Below, piece after piece: positions 44,881 through 54,558 of a DNA stretch of 64,000 nt (the first letter of the stretch is position 1; the number at the start of each line of letters is the position of its first letter). A program made the position numbers and the translations under genes. The DNA lies in assembly GCA_963758335.1 (NCBI GenBank), contig CAVWVF010000001.1, positions 1,116,001-1,180,000 on the forward strand, in the 5' to 3' direction. This DNA is from Roseiarcus sp963758335. GTDB taxonomy: Bacteria > Pseudomonadota > Alphaproteobacteria > Rhizobiales > Beijerinckiaceae. The notes under the pieces were generated by a model. The model was not told the DNA's origin, did not search any database, and saw only the letters and a list, made by a program, of their open reading frames with translations.

Positions 44881-47396
44881 GCGAGCCCGGTGACCTTTTC
44901 AGCCCGGCCCTGGCCGGCGCCTTGCAGGAAATAGCGTGCTGCGATCGCGTTCGCCAAGGCCAACAGGCTCTGCTCGACGGCAAGGATCCGCGAGTCGTTC
45001 AGGAGCTCCGGCCTCTCGGTCGTCAACTCGGCGCTCAACAGCGTCGTAAGCCGCTTCGGCTCCTCGAGAATTCCATCCCGCCGCAACACCGGGAGGGTCG
45101 CGATTCCCTCCTCGATCCGATTGACTTGGAATGCGACCGATCTCGGATTGAACGGGTCCAGCAGCGCCATGTCGCGCACCGGCGCCAACACTGCGCCGAC
45201 GAGGTATCTCGAACTGTAAGTGATCTGCGAATCGATCAGGTCCAGCATCACCCCCAGCGTGTGTTCGGTCGCATCGTCGCCCGCGAAGTGGCGGAGCAGG
45301 CGGCACGTATTTGCGCCTCGCTCGACGCAGCGGCCGATCACGTAGAACACCCAGCCGGCGCCCCGGTTGAAGTTCTCGTCGAACAGGCCGGATAGCGCGG
45401 CGATGATCGTCAGCGCCTCGTCGGCGAGGTCGACGATCTCGCCGACCGACAGACGCTGCGGCGTCGGATCGGTCGTGTTTTCCAGGCGTCCGATCAGCTC
45501 CCAGGTCTGATGGGTCAGGCGTTCCCGTATCACGGAAGCCGCACTGCGCGCCGAGCGCGCGAGAGACAGCGCCGATCCGTAGCGCGCCGGGTCCCGCAGG
45601 CCCTGGTTGCTGGCGGCGGTCGCGTCTTCCGCCAGAGCCGCCGCGTCGACCGCGCCCCAGCCGACGAGCACGCCCATCAGTCTTTCCAGCGATTGCCGGC
45701 CGAGGCGCATGGGCGCGTCGGGATCGACGGAACGGGCGCTGAGGCAACGCACCACGCGCAGGGTGGCTTCGGCGCGTTCGAGGTAGCGCCCGAACCAGAA
45801 GAGATTGTCTGCCGCGCGGCTCGGCAGGTTTCCGAGCAGCCGCGTGATCCGAACGCTCGCGGGAGTCGGAAGGTTGGTCGCCGCCTCGACGGGATTCTCG
45901 GCGAGCACCCAGACGTCGGCGGACTCGACGCCATCGCCCATCGAGACGGCGCGGGCGTCGGGGCGGTCCGAAATTCGACAGAACCCGCCAGGCATCGCCC
46001 GCCAACCGTCGCGGGCGGCGGCGCAGTAGACGCGCAGGACGAACGGACGCGGTTCGAGCCTGTCTTCCGTCCAGCGCGGCGCCGTCGAGAGACGCACGAC
46101 CTCTTGCCCGACGTAATCCAGCCCGCGCGCGGCGATCGAGTCGCGCAGGCGGGCGCGTTCGCTCGGCGTGAGCTCCTCCGCGATGACGCTGGTCCGCCCC
46201 TGCAAGGCCGGAAGCTCGCCGCCGAACGCAGAGGCGACCGAGATCCTGTCGAACTCATCGAGGACCCGCTCACGCTCGCGGGGCTGGCCGCACCACCAGG
46301 TTGCGATGTTCGGCATGAGCAGATCCTGGCCGAGCAGGCGCCGGGAGAGCGCGGGCAGGAAGGCGAGCATGACGCGCGATTCGACCATTCCGGCGCCGGG
46401 CATGTTTTCGACCGCGACGCCGCCCTGCCGAATGGCCTCGAGCAGCCCCGGGACGCCGATGCGCGAGGACGAGTTCAGTTCGAGCGGGTCGCACCAGTCG
46501 GCGTCGACATGCCTCCAGATGACGTCGCAGCGCTTGAGGCCGGCGATCGTCCGCACGAATATGCGGCCCTCCCGCATGACGAGATCGTCGCCCTCCACCA
46601 GCAGAAAGCCGAGGTAGCGGGCGAGATAGGCCTGCTCGGAGTAGGTGAGACTCATGGGACCCGGGCTCAGGATTCCGATCCGCGGCTCTGCGCGCTCCCC
46701 GGCCGACTTCAATCCCCCTCCCAGCGCGCGAAAGAAGGGCGCGAGCCGTTCCGCATTGAGTTGCGCATAGAGATCGGGGAAGGCCTGGGAAACGACGAGG
46801 CGGTTCTCCAGCGCATAGCCGCAGCCCGAGGGGGCTTGCGCCCGGTCTCCGAGCACCCACCATCCGCCGTCCGGCCCGCGACCGATGTCGACGGCGTAGA
46901 GACGCAGCCATCGTCCGCCAGGCGGCCTGACGCCCCGCATCGCGGCGATGAAGTCCGCCGAGCCGGCGACCGCGGCGGCGGGGAGCGAGCCGTCGGCGAT
47001 CAAGCGGCCTTCGCCATAAACGTCGGCGAGAACGCGCTCCAGAAGCTCCGCCCGCTGAACGACGCCTTTCGCGATCTCACGCCACTCGGCCTCGGCGACC
47101 AGCAGCGGCATTCTGCTGATCGGCCAGACCCGCTCGTCCTTCTCGCCCGCGACGCGGTACGAAAGCCCGCGGCTGCGTATTCTTCGATCGGCGGCCGAGA
47201 ACCGCTGCCGCATTTCGTTCGGCTCATAGGCGGCGAGAGCCGAGAGCAGGCGCCGCCAATGCGGACGGCAGCGGCCGTCCGCGTCCATGAATTCGTCGGG
47301 AATTCCCGGCAAGGGTTGGTAATCGCGGGTCCAGGCGTCGAAGCGTTTGGCGGCGGAGTCCTCGGCGGCGACGGCGGTCGACATTTGTCCAGGCAC
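44877..47396 (-). CDS. circularly permuted ATP-grasp and alpha-E domain fusion protein
   Basis: An 839-residue protein with two parts that many bacteria encode as separate genes. Residues about 25-470 are a circularly permuted ATP-grasp (DUF404/DUF407) domain, with RIGILSPGPMSLTYSEQAYL, LARYLGFLLVEGDDLVMREG and MPNIATWWCGQPRER. Residues about 515-830 are the alpha-E (DUF403) helical domain, with LPSRAADNLFWFGRYLERAE and GWVFYVIGRCVERGANTC. ATP-grasp folds form peptide-like bonds, and together with the overlapping transglutaminase gene a peptide-synthesis and processing function has been proposed. Start could be 47396 or the ATG four codons later. No signal peptide, so it is cytoplasmic. Confidence 0.9.
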   Translation of the reverse strand: MPGQMSTAVAAEDSAAKRFDAWTRDYQPLPGIPDEFMDADGRCRPHWRRLLSALAAYEPNEMRQRFSAADRRIRSRGLSYRVAGEKDERVWPISRMPLLVAEAEWREIAKGVVQRAELLERVLADVYGEGRLIADGSLPAAAVAGSADFIAAMRGVRPPGGRWLRLYAVDIGRGPDGGWWVLGDRAQAPSGCGYALENRLVVSQAFPDLYAQLNAERLAPFFRALGGGLKSAGERAEPRIGILSPGPMSLTYSEQAYLARYLGFLLVEGDDLVMREGRIFVRTIAGLKRCDVIWRHVDADWCDPLELNSSSRIGVPGLLEAIRQGGVAVENMPGAGMVESRVMLAFLPALSRRLLGQDLLMPNIATWWCGQPRERERVLDEFDRISVASAFGGELPALQGRTSVIAEELTPSERARLRDSIAARGLDYVGQEVVRLSTAPRWTEDRLEPRPFVLRVYCAAARDGWRAMPGGFCRISDRPDARAVSMGDGVESADVWVLAENPVEAATNLPTPASVRITRLLGNLPSRAADNLFWFGRYLERAEATLRVVRCLSARSVDPDAPMRLGRQSLERLMGVLVGWGAVDAAALAEDATAASNQGLRDPARYGSALSLARSARSAASVIRERLTHQTWELIGRLENTTDPTPQRLSVGEIVDLADEALTIIAALSGLFDENFNRGAGWVFYVIGRCVERGANTCRLLRHFAGDDATEHTLGVMLDLIDSQITYSSRYLVGAVLAPVRDMALLDPFNPRSVAFQVNRIEEGIATLPVLRRDGILEEPKRLTTLLSAELTTERPELLNDSRILAVEQSLLALANAIAARYFLQGAGQGRAEKVTGLA

Positions 47397-47544
47397 GCAA
47401 AGTCCCGCCGTTCCAAGGAAGAGGAGAGGAAAGCCGCCCCTGATGGCTCCCGGGCACTATGCCCGCCAAGTCCGTCCGGCGCCAGCGGGAAGGCGGAGCC
47501 GGACACAGGATTGATACGCTTTGCCGCGATCGTCCGCCCGTGTC

Positions 47545-47590
47545 ATTGGCGGGAAGACGAAAGGCTCCTATCTTCCCGCTTCCCGCCAAT
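47545..47590. promoter_or_regulatory. 12-bp perfect inverted repeat upstream of creA
   Basis: ATTGGCGGGAAG (47545-47556) and CTTCCCGCCAAT (47579-47590) are exact inverses separated by 22 bases, 23 bases before the creA ATG, in the gap between two divergent genes. It can form a hairpin in the creA leader or bind a dimeric regulator. Which of the two is unknown. Confidence 0.55.
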
Positions 47591-47613
47591 TTTGAAAGCG
47601 AGCGAGCTTACCG

Positions 47614-48141
47614 ATGTCCATCTTGCAAAGGGCCGCCTTCGTCGCGGCGCTGTTGTCTCTGTCGCCGCCGCTCGCGCCGGCGCATGCCGATTTGCTGGAT
47701 CCGGACCTGATCTTCCGCAAATCGACGACGTTCAAATTCCTGACCCCGAACGACAAGCTCGCCGTGTACGGCATCGACGATCCGGTCGTCGAAGGGGTGG
47801 CGTGTCACTACACCGCTCCGGAAAAAGGCGGCGTCACCGGCGCCCTGGGCCTGGCCGAACAGACGTCCGATATTTCCCTCGCCTGCCGTCAATACGGCCC
47901 GATCAAGTTCAGGGAGAAATTCTCCCAGGGCGACGTCGTGTTCAGCGAACGGCGATCGATCTTCTTCAAGAAAATGCAGATCGTCAGGGGATGCGACACG
48001 AGACGGAATATCTTGGTGTATATGACCTACAGCGACAAGCTCATCGAAGGTTCTCCCAAGAATTCCACCTCGACCGTACCGATCCAGCCGTGGGGCGCGG
48101 CGGCGAGCGACGTCCAGAAATGCGCCGATTTTCTTCGCTGA
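47614..48141 (+). CDS. creA: CreA family protein
   Basis: A 175-residue exported protein. A signal peptide (LQRAAFVAALLSLSPPLAPA, cut near AHA) precedes DKLAVYGIDDPVVEGVACHY and DISLACRQYGPIKF, then FFKKMQIVRGCDTRRNILVY, the CreA/DUF1131-like core with conserved Cys residues. The function of CreA is unknown; it is located in the periplasm. It is transcribed divergently from the ATP-grasp/alpha-E gene. A strong inverted repeat lies just upstream, and a 21-bp repeat array starts about 120 bp downstream of its stop. Confidence 0.9.
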   Translation: MSILQRAAFVAALLSLSPPLAPAHADLLDPDLIFRKSTTFKFLTPNDKLAVYGIDDPVVEGVACHYTAPEKGGVTGALGLAEQTSDISLACRQYGPIKFREKFSQGDVVFSERRSIFFKKMQIVRGCDTRRNILVYMTYSDKLIEGSPKNSTSTVPIQPWGAAASDVQKCADFLR

Positions 48142-48258
48142 GCATGTCCTGTTCTCGCGGCATCGTCATCGCGAGGACCCCCGGGTCTCGGCCCGGGGGG
48201 ACGTGGCGATCCAGAGCAGAGCCTCTGTCCTTCGGCGAGGCCGGAACGATCGGCGGCC

Positions 48259-48363
48259 GGAAGGAAACCCAAGTTATCCAGAAGGATTTCCAAGCCGGCC
48301 GGAAGGAAACCCAAGTTATCCGGAAGGATTTCCAAGTTTCCCGGAAGGATTCCCAAACATTAT
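48259..48363 (+). repeat. 21-bp tandem repeat, five units
   Basis: Five units in register (48259-48279, 48280-48300, 48301-48321, 48322-48342, 48343-48363) follow the pattern GGAAGGA-TTTCCAAG. Units 1 and 3 are identical (GGAAGGAAACCCAAGTTATC plus C), giving a 42-bp higher-order repeat. On the + strand they read as heptads RKETQVI, QKDFQAG, RKETQVI, RKDFQVS, RKDSQTL. An AT-rich tail (TTATTTTTCTGT) follows. It is related in design to the array at 22930-23013. Confidence 0.85.
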
Positions 48364-48717
48364 TTTTCTGTAAAAGCAATGTTTTCAAGGCCTTGTGGGA
48401 ACCGGGGCCAAATTTGCGGCTCGTCGCCCGCCGCGGGGCGCCCCTGCCACGGGCGCGGCTCCCAAAGCTCCGTTGGCGGACGGGGGCCGCCGCAAGATCG
48501 GCGGCCGGCCGGTCACGGCGGGCAAGTGCTCGCCGGCCGCGCAGCGGCTCGGAGGGGCAGAGCCCACTCATCCGAAAGCGGCGCATTGAGCCGTTCGGCC
48601 ACAATCGCGCGGAAAGGTTCCCCATCTTGGCGTCCTCGAAAGCGCCGTCGGCGTAGAAACCGATACTGTCCGCTGTTCGGCTCTGTCGCCAACTTAACCT
48701 TTTCAACCGCTTGGGCG
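48364..48717. other. intergenic region between repeat array and IS66 copy 1
   Basis: About 350 bases without a supported gene. A long open frame crosses it on the + strand, but it runs antisense through creA and the ATP-grasp gene and has no family motif. No RNA gene recognised. Confidence 0.4.
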
Positions 48718-48725
48718 CCGAATTC

Positions 48726-50460
48726 GTAATCGGGGCAAATTTCCGGGCGGAAGGGGGGAGTCAAGCGTCGGAAAGTATGATTCAAGCTGGGGATGTCCGT
48801 TGATTTGGGTGATCCGCTTGAGCGCATGACGCCGGCCGAGCTCATCGGCCTGGTTCGCACTTTGATTGGCGAAGTGACCCGCTTTCAGGCGGAGTACGAG
48901 AAGGTGAGCGGGGCGTTGGCCAAGCTGAGGGTCGAGCATCAGGCGGTCAAGGACGAACTGGCGCGATTGAAGAAACTGCCGCCGCGGCCGCCGCAGAAAC
49001 CCTCGGGGATGGACAAGGCGACGGACCGACCGGATTCGCAAGCGAACGCGCCCAAGGGCGGGCGGTCGACGCAGCGGCGCGGCAGCAACCTGGACAAGCT
49101 GACGGTCACGCAAACCATCGAGGTGAAGGTCGACGCGCCAGCGGGTTCCCGCCACAAGGGCTACGAAGAGATCGTCGTTCAGGACTTGGTTCTGAATCCT
49201 TTGGTGACCCGCTATCGGCGCGAGCGCTGGCAAACGCCGGATGGGAAGACTCTGATCGCGCCGCTCGATCCCGGGATCGTCGGTGGCTATGGCCCGCATC
49301 TTCAGCGCCTGATCTTGATGCTGCACTTTCAGGGACAGATGACCTGCGAGCGGATTCTGGCGCTGCTGAACGGCGTCGGCGTGGTGATTTCGAAACGCCA
49401 GGTGGTGCGCCTGCTGGCCGCCAAGCTCGAGACGTTCCGCGCTGAGGACGCCGAGGTGCTGAAGACCGGATTGAGCAGCGCTTCCTTCGTCACGGTCGAC
49501 GACACCGGCGCCCGCCATCGAGGCAAGAGCGGCGTGACGACCCAGATCGGTTCCGACAGCTTCACCACGTTTCGAACCGGCCCGAGCAAGTCCCGCCTGG
49601 CGTTCCTGCGCAATCTCCTGGGCGGCGCGGCCTCTTACGTGGTCAACGAGGCGGCGCTCGTCTACATGCGGGCTTGCAATCTGAGCCTCAGCCTCATCGA
49701 CACGCTCGCGGGCCATCCGACGCGGCTTTTTGCGTCTCACGAAGACTGGACGAGCCATCTGAACGCGCTCGGATTCGCCGATCTCAGGATCACCCCCGAT
49801 CCGGTGCGGGTCGCCAGCGAGGGTGCTCTGTGGGGCGCCGTTCGCGAGCAAGGCCTGCTCGGCCAAGCCATCGTCGTGTCAGACGGCGCCGGCCAGTTCC
49901 GCGTCGGCGAACACGCCTTGTGCTGGGTGCACGCCGAACGCCTGGTCCACAAGCTCATCCCCGCCAACGACAAGCAGCGCAACGCGATCGAGGTCGCACG
50001 GCGCATGATCTGGTGGTTCTATCGCGCCTTAAAAGAATACAAGCTCGCCCCGAGCCTCGAGAAAGCCGAGCGTTTGCGGGCGCAGTTCGACCGCATCTTC
50101 AACCGCTCCAGAACCGGCTACGCCACCCTCGACAGCCTGCTCAGGCGCCTCTTTCGCCTCAAGGACGATCTCTTGCGCGTCCTCGACCATCCCCATATTC
50201 CGCTGCACACCAACGCCTCGGAAAACGACATCCGCGTCTTCGTCACCAAGCGCAAAATCTCCGGCGGGACCCTCAGCGACAGAGGCCGCGACGCCCGCGA
50301 CGTCATGCTCGGGCTCGCCAAGACCTGCAGGAAGCTCAAAATCCCCTTCTTCGACTATCTCGGCGCTCGCCTCGCCATTCCAGGCCCCGAAATCCCCGAT
50401 CTCGCAACTCTCGTCAGGCCCGCCCCAAGCTAACGCCGCCCGGAAATTCGCCCCGGTTAC
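48726..50460 (+). mobile_element. IS66-family insertion sequence (ISBst12-like, one ORF), copy 1
   Basis: A 1,735-bp element with about 25-bp imperfect inverted ends: GTAATCGGGGCAAATTTCC on the left and the inverse of GTAACCGGGGCGAATTTCC on the right. The 8-bp sequence CCGAATTC occurs directly on both sides (48718-48725 and 50461-50468), the target-duplication length expected for IS66. It carries only the large transposase and no tnpA/tnpB, which places it in the ISBst12-like branch. An identical-looking copy lies inverted at 62273. Confidence 0.95.
48793..50433 (+). CDS. IS66-family transposase
   Basis: A 546-residue DDE transposase. A coiled coil (about residues 20-60, EYEKVSGALAKLRVEHQAVK) is followed by a basic Pro-rich linker and a zinc-ribbon-like region without the usual Cys pairs. 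In the catalytic core D237 lies in FVTVDDTGARHRGK, D364 in IVVSDGAGQFRVG, the helix CWVHAERLVHKL follows, and E477 is in TNASENDIRVFVTKRK. The frame is intact and the length is normal for single-ORF IS66 elements. It should be able to move itself and the copy at 62300-63940, whose translated sequence is the same. Confidence 0.95.
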   Translation: MSVDLGDPLERMTPAELIGLVRTLIGEVTRFQAEYEKVSGALAKLRVEHQAVKDELARLKKLPPRPPQKPSGMDKATDRPDSQANAPKGGRSTQRRGSNLDKLTVTQTIEVKVDAPAGSRHKGYEEIVVQDLVLNPLVTRYRRERWQTPDGKTLIAPLDPGIVGGYGPHLQRLILMLHFQGQMTCERILALLNGVGVVISKRQVVRLLAAKLETFRAEDAEVLKTGLSSASFVTVDDTGARHRGKSGVTTQIGSDSFTTFRTGPSKSRLAFLRNLLGGAASYVVNEAALVYMRACNLSLSLIDTLAGHPTRLFASHEDWTSHLNALGFADLRITPDPVRVASEGALWGAVREQGLLGQAIVVSDGAGQFRVGEHALCWVHAERLVHKLIPANDKQRNAIEVARRMIWWFYRALKEYKLAPSLEKAERLRAQFDRIFNRSRTGYATLDSLLRRLFRLKDDLLRVLDHPHIPLHTNASENDIRVFVTKRKISGGTLSDRGRDARDVMLGLAKTCRKLKIPFFDYLGARLAIPGPEIPDLATLVRPAPS

Positions 50461-50468
50461 CCGAATTC

Positions 50469-50879
50469 TGTCACTCTCGCGAGGCGCGCGCGGGCTGCCC
50501 GCTTCGCCGCTCCGGCGCGGTCAAGCCGATGGGTCAGCGCGCGATGCACGTCCGCTCCCTCTCGCCGCGACCTTCCCCCCCGCCGGGAGTCCTCGCCGGA
50601 CGCGATCGGTTCTGTCGCGCATTGCCGCTCCTGGATTGAGACCAAAAGCAACCATAGCAGGGATGCCGTCACTTGTACATCTTTTGTTCTTACACAGGCA
50701 AGCCATTGAAAACACAAATAAACTCTGTGCCTGTTACCACTTTGCGGCGCCGCCGGGAACCTGGCGGAGGAAGCGCTCGGCGAGCGCATCGCGGAGGAGG
50801 GCAAGCCATTGCCTCCGTCATGTTCCTCGTCCGCCGCATCGCCAAATCGCCGTGAATTTCGAAACCGACTCTAAGGCGA
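50469..50879. other. gene-free gap between IS66 copy 1 and the adhesin relic
   Basis: About 410 bases. Overlapping short frames occur on both strands without recognisable motifs. A short AT-richer part (around 50630-50740) may hold old promoter or terminator sequence. Nothing can be named. Confidence 0.4.
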
Positions 50880-53800
50880 TCACACGAAGTGGAAATCGCT
50901 GGCCTGCAAGCTGGAAATCTTTACGCCCGTCAGCGTAATCACGTCCGCCGGATCATAGGTGATCACGGTGTTCGCCCCGACCTGCGTCAAATCGCTCTGC
51001 ACGGCGCCAAACTTTGCAAACATGGCATGAGCCAGCACGATGATATCGTGTTGTGGACCGAAGTTTGTAATCGTGTCCTGACCAAAACTACCCGTGAACA
51101 CAAAACTATCAGGACCATTCCCCGCGTGTATTAGAGAGCCGACTGCCGTCACCGTGTCACTGCCGTTGCCGAGCGTTATTGCGCTGTTCGCCCCCGCCGT
51201 CACCGTGTCAGCGCCGTTGCCGAGCGTTATCGTGCAGTTCGCGCCCGCCTTTACCGTGTCAATGCCGTTGCCGAGCGTGATTGTGTCGTGCGATCCCGCG
51301 ATCACCCCATCATTGCCGTTCCCCGCACTGATGGTCTCGTTTTGCAAAAGGCTGCCATCGAGAAGCACGGAGCCGTTTCCGGACCCAAGCGCCTGCCCGG
51401 GCGTTCCGGCTATGTAGGTTTGGCCAGCTTGCGTAATCAATTCAACTTGCGTCCCGCCGTCACCGTCGCTGACGGCAACGAATGTTTTGAATTGTGGACT
51501 GTCGAGCGTCAGCGTGTCGGTGATTCCATCGCTTGCCACCGTCAGCTTATCCGTTCCAGCGTTAAATAGCGCAGTGGCGCCCGTCGCAAAGGGCAAGCCC
51601 GACAGGTCAATCACGTCGCCGAAGCTTAGGCTAACGATGATATTGCCGAACGTGTGGGCGGAAAGCGCCGCGGCCTCGATCTTTAGAGTCTCGATGCCCG
51701 TGGCGAAGGTGATCGCATTTGTTCCCGCCGCGCCCAATGCCGCGAGATCAAGCGTGCCGCCATCGAGCGACGTGCCGCCGGAATAGCTGTTCGTGGCCGA
51801 AAGCGTGAGTGTGCCAGCGTCGACTTTGATCAGGCCGCCGTTGCCGCCGATCAAGCCGGCGAGGGTCGCGTTGTTTCCGTCGGTATCGAATGTGCCGCCG
51901 CCGGTGTTCAGGATGATCGCTCGGCTGGTGCTGAAGCCCGAAAGGAACTGAAGCGTGCCGCCGGCAAAGGCGAGTCCGCCGCTGTCGTCGCCGAGATTGT
52001 TGTCGGCTGAGACCGCAAGCGTGCCGCCGTTGATCGCCCACGGCGTTACGGCCGTAGTGCTGTCGATCAATGTCCAGGTGCTTGAGCCCGTCTTCGCGAA
52101 GATGCCGAAGCCTTCGTATTGGGCAGTTGGACCGATCTGCGAAACGTCGAAGCTGCTGTTGGTGCTTCCGCCGAGGACAAGCGCATCGGCCGCGCTGAAA
52201 GCGACCACGTTGCCGGTGATCATGGAGCCAGCGAGCAAGGTGAGGCTATTGACGCCGCCGGTGAAATCGACGGCGTCGGCGAGAGCCGAGCCGTCACCGG
52301 ACCAGCCGCCGATGATCTCGCCGCTGTCGAGGATCGTCAGGCCCGCGCCGACGACGCCCGCGCCGCCCTCTCCGGCGGTTCCATGAAACGACTCGCCTGT
52401 TCCAGCTGCGCCGCCCTGGCCGCCCTGAATCGTCCCGGAATTGGTGAGCGTCGCGCCCGCCGTGAACTGGACGCCAACACCCCCATCGCCGCCATTGCCG
52501 GCGCTTGCACCGTAGTAGCCGGCGCCGCCACCGCCACCGCCACCGCCGCCGGCCCCTGCCGCAACCGTCCCGGAATTGGTGAGCGTCGCGCCCGAGGCCG
52601 TGAATTGGACGCCCACGCCTCCGTCACCGCCATTGCCGGCGCCGTTGAAGCCGGCTCCACCGCCGCCCCCGGCTCCGCCCGCAATCGCCCCTGAATTGGT
52701 GAGCGTCGCGCTCGAGGCCGCGAATTCGACGCCCACCCCTCCGTCGCCGCCATCGCCGCTGGGCTCAGAGATACCGACACCGCCGCCGCCCCCGACTCCG
52801 CCAGCAATCGTCCCGGAACCTGAATTGATGAGTGTCGCGTCCAAGGCCGTGAATTGGACGCCAACGCCTCCGTCACCGCCACTGCCGCCGCCGAAGGTGG
52901 CGCCGCCGCCATTCCCACCAATTCCGCCCGCAATCGCCCCGGAATTGGTGAGCGTCGCGCTCGAGCCGGCGAATTGAACGCCCACGCCTCCGTCTCCTCC
53001 GACGCCGCCGGCAACTTCGCCGGCAGGGCCGGCGGTACCGGGGCCGCCAGCGCCGGCGGTTCCGCCCGCAATCGTCCCTGAATTGGTGAGCGTCGCGTTC
53101 GAGGCCGCGAATTCGACGCCGTCGCCTCCTTCACCTCCGGTGAAAGGAGCGGAAGGGTTGCTGCCCCCAGTTCCGCCCGCAATTGTCCCGGAATTGGTGA
53201 GCACCGCGCCCGAGCCGGCGAATTGAACGCCCACGCCTCCGTCGCCACCGTTGCCGATAACACCACCCTCGGCAAAGTTGCCGCCATTGCCGCCCGCGCC
53301 GCCCGTGATCGTCCCTGAATCGGTGAGCGTCGCGCCCGAACCGGCGAATTGGACGCCCACGCCTCCGTCGCCGCCATTTCCACTAGACCTGAGGGGGGTG
53401 TAGCCGCCATTGCCACCCGCGCCGCCTGCAATTGTCCCGGCATTGACGAGAATGACGTTCGAGCCGGCGAATTCAACGCCGTGGCCTCCGTCACCGCCGC
53501 TGCCGGCGTGGGCCTCAGAAGAGTCGCCGCCATCGCCGCCGGCCCCGCCCGCGATCGTCCCGGAATTGGTGAGCGTCGCGCTCGAGGCCCCGAATTCGAC
53601 GCCCACCCCTCCGTCGCCGCCATCGCCGCTGGGGAAAGGAAAACCGACACCGCCGCCGCCCCCGACCCCGCCAGCAATCGTCCCGGAACCTGAATTGATG
53701 AGTGTCGCGTCCAAGGCCGTGAATTGGACGCCCACGCCTCCGTCTCCTCCGACGCCGCCGGCACTTTCGTCGTAAGTGTCGTTGGGACCGGGGCCGCCAG

Positions 53801-54334
53801 CGCCGGCGGTTCCGCCCGCAATCGCCCCTGAATTGGTAAGCATCGCGCTGGCGGCCGCGAATTGGACGCCACGCCTCCGTCACCTCTGCCCTCAGTGCCA
53901 GTGCCGCCGGCTCCGGCTCCTCCTACAATCTCCCCGGAATTGGTGGGCGCCGCGTTCGAGGCAGTGAATTGGACGCCGACGCCTGCATCACCATTATTAC
54001 CATAAATACTTAAGTAGTAGGAAAACCGCCGCCGGCCCCGCCTGCTATCCCCCCTGAATTGGTGAGCGTCGCACCCGAGCCGGTGAATTGGACGCCCGCG
54101 CCTCCATCGCCGCCAGCACCGGGACCACCCCCTAAGCTCTCGTTGCCACTACCACCGGCTCCGCCCGAAATCGTCCCGGAATTGTTGAGCGTCGCGCCCG
54201 AGCCGGCGAATTCAGCGCCCACGCCTCCGTCGCCGCCGCTGCCGGCATTGTTGCCTCCGCTGCCGCCATTGAAGCCAAAGCCACCATCGCCGCCGGCCCC
54301 ACCTGCAATCCCTCCTGAATTGGTGACCACAATC
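50880..54334 (-). pseudogene. Gly-rich repeat adhesin with RTX-like C-terminus, 5'-truncated and frameshifted
   Basis: About 1,150 residues over three frames. The N-terminal two thirds are some 14 copies of a repeat of about 45 residues with the pattern GGDGGVGVQFAGSGATLTNS then GTIAGGAGGNGG. Next come autotransporter-associated beta-strand repeats (GGTLQFLSGFSTSRAIILNT, GTLTLSATNSYSGGTSLDGG), then RTX-like nonapeptides (GNGIDTVKAGAN, GNGADTVTAGAN) and an end like those of type I secreted proteins (DTITNFGPQHDIIVL). Frames change near 53870 (one lost G) and near 54010. No start exists: the frame begins VVTNSGG at the IS1380 edge, and beyond the element the sequence is the P450 3' end. If secreted it would have been a surface adhesin. 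Confidence 0.75.
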
Positions 54335-54558
54335 CCGCATCTAATTCGTGAGCACGGGCGAAACGGGCGGTGGAGCGGGCGGATTTCGGCCGCGGCCGCG
54401 GGTCGAGGCGGGTACGAGACGAGCATGCTCGCGCTATGGTTGTAGGCGACCGCCCTCCTGCATCGTTGACGAGTCCCGCCCCGATCCTGCGGTCACGGCT
54501 ACGCCGTGGCCGGCCGAGCCCGGCGGCGTTTGCAGGACTGGCGGAAGAAGCCGGGCGA

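Noticed and set aside
45510..48656. A 1,048-codon open frame on the + strand
   Set aside because: It is mostly antisense to the ATP-grasp/alpha-E gene and follows its codon pattern. It has no recognisable domain.
52337..53872. Long alternative frames through the adhesin repeats on both strands
   Set aside because: GC-rich short repeats keep all frames open. Only the frame with Gly/Asn repeats and an RTX-like end matches a protein family.
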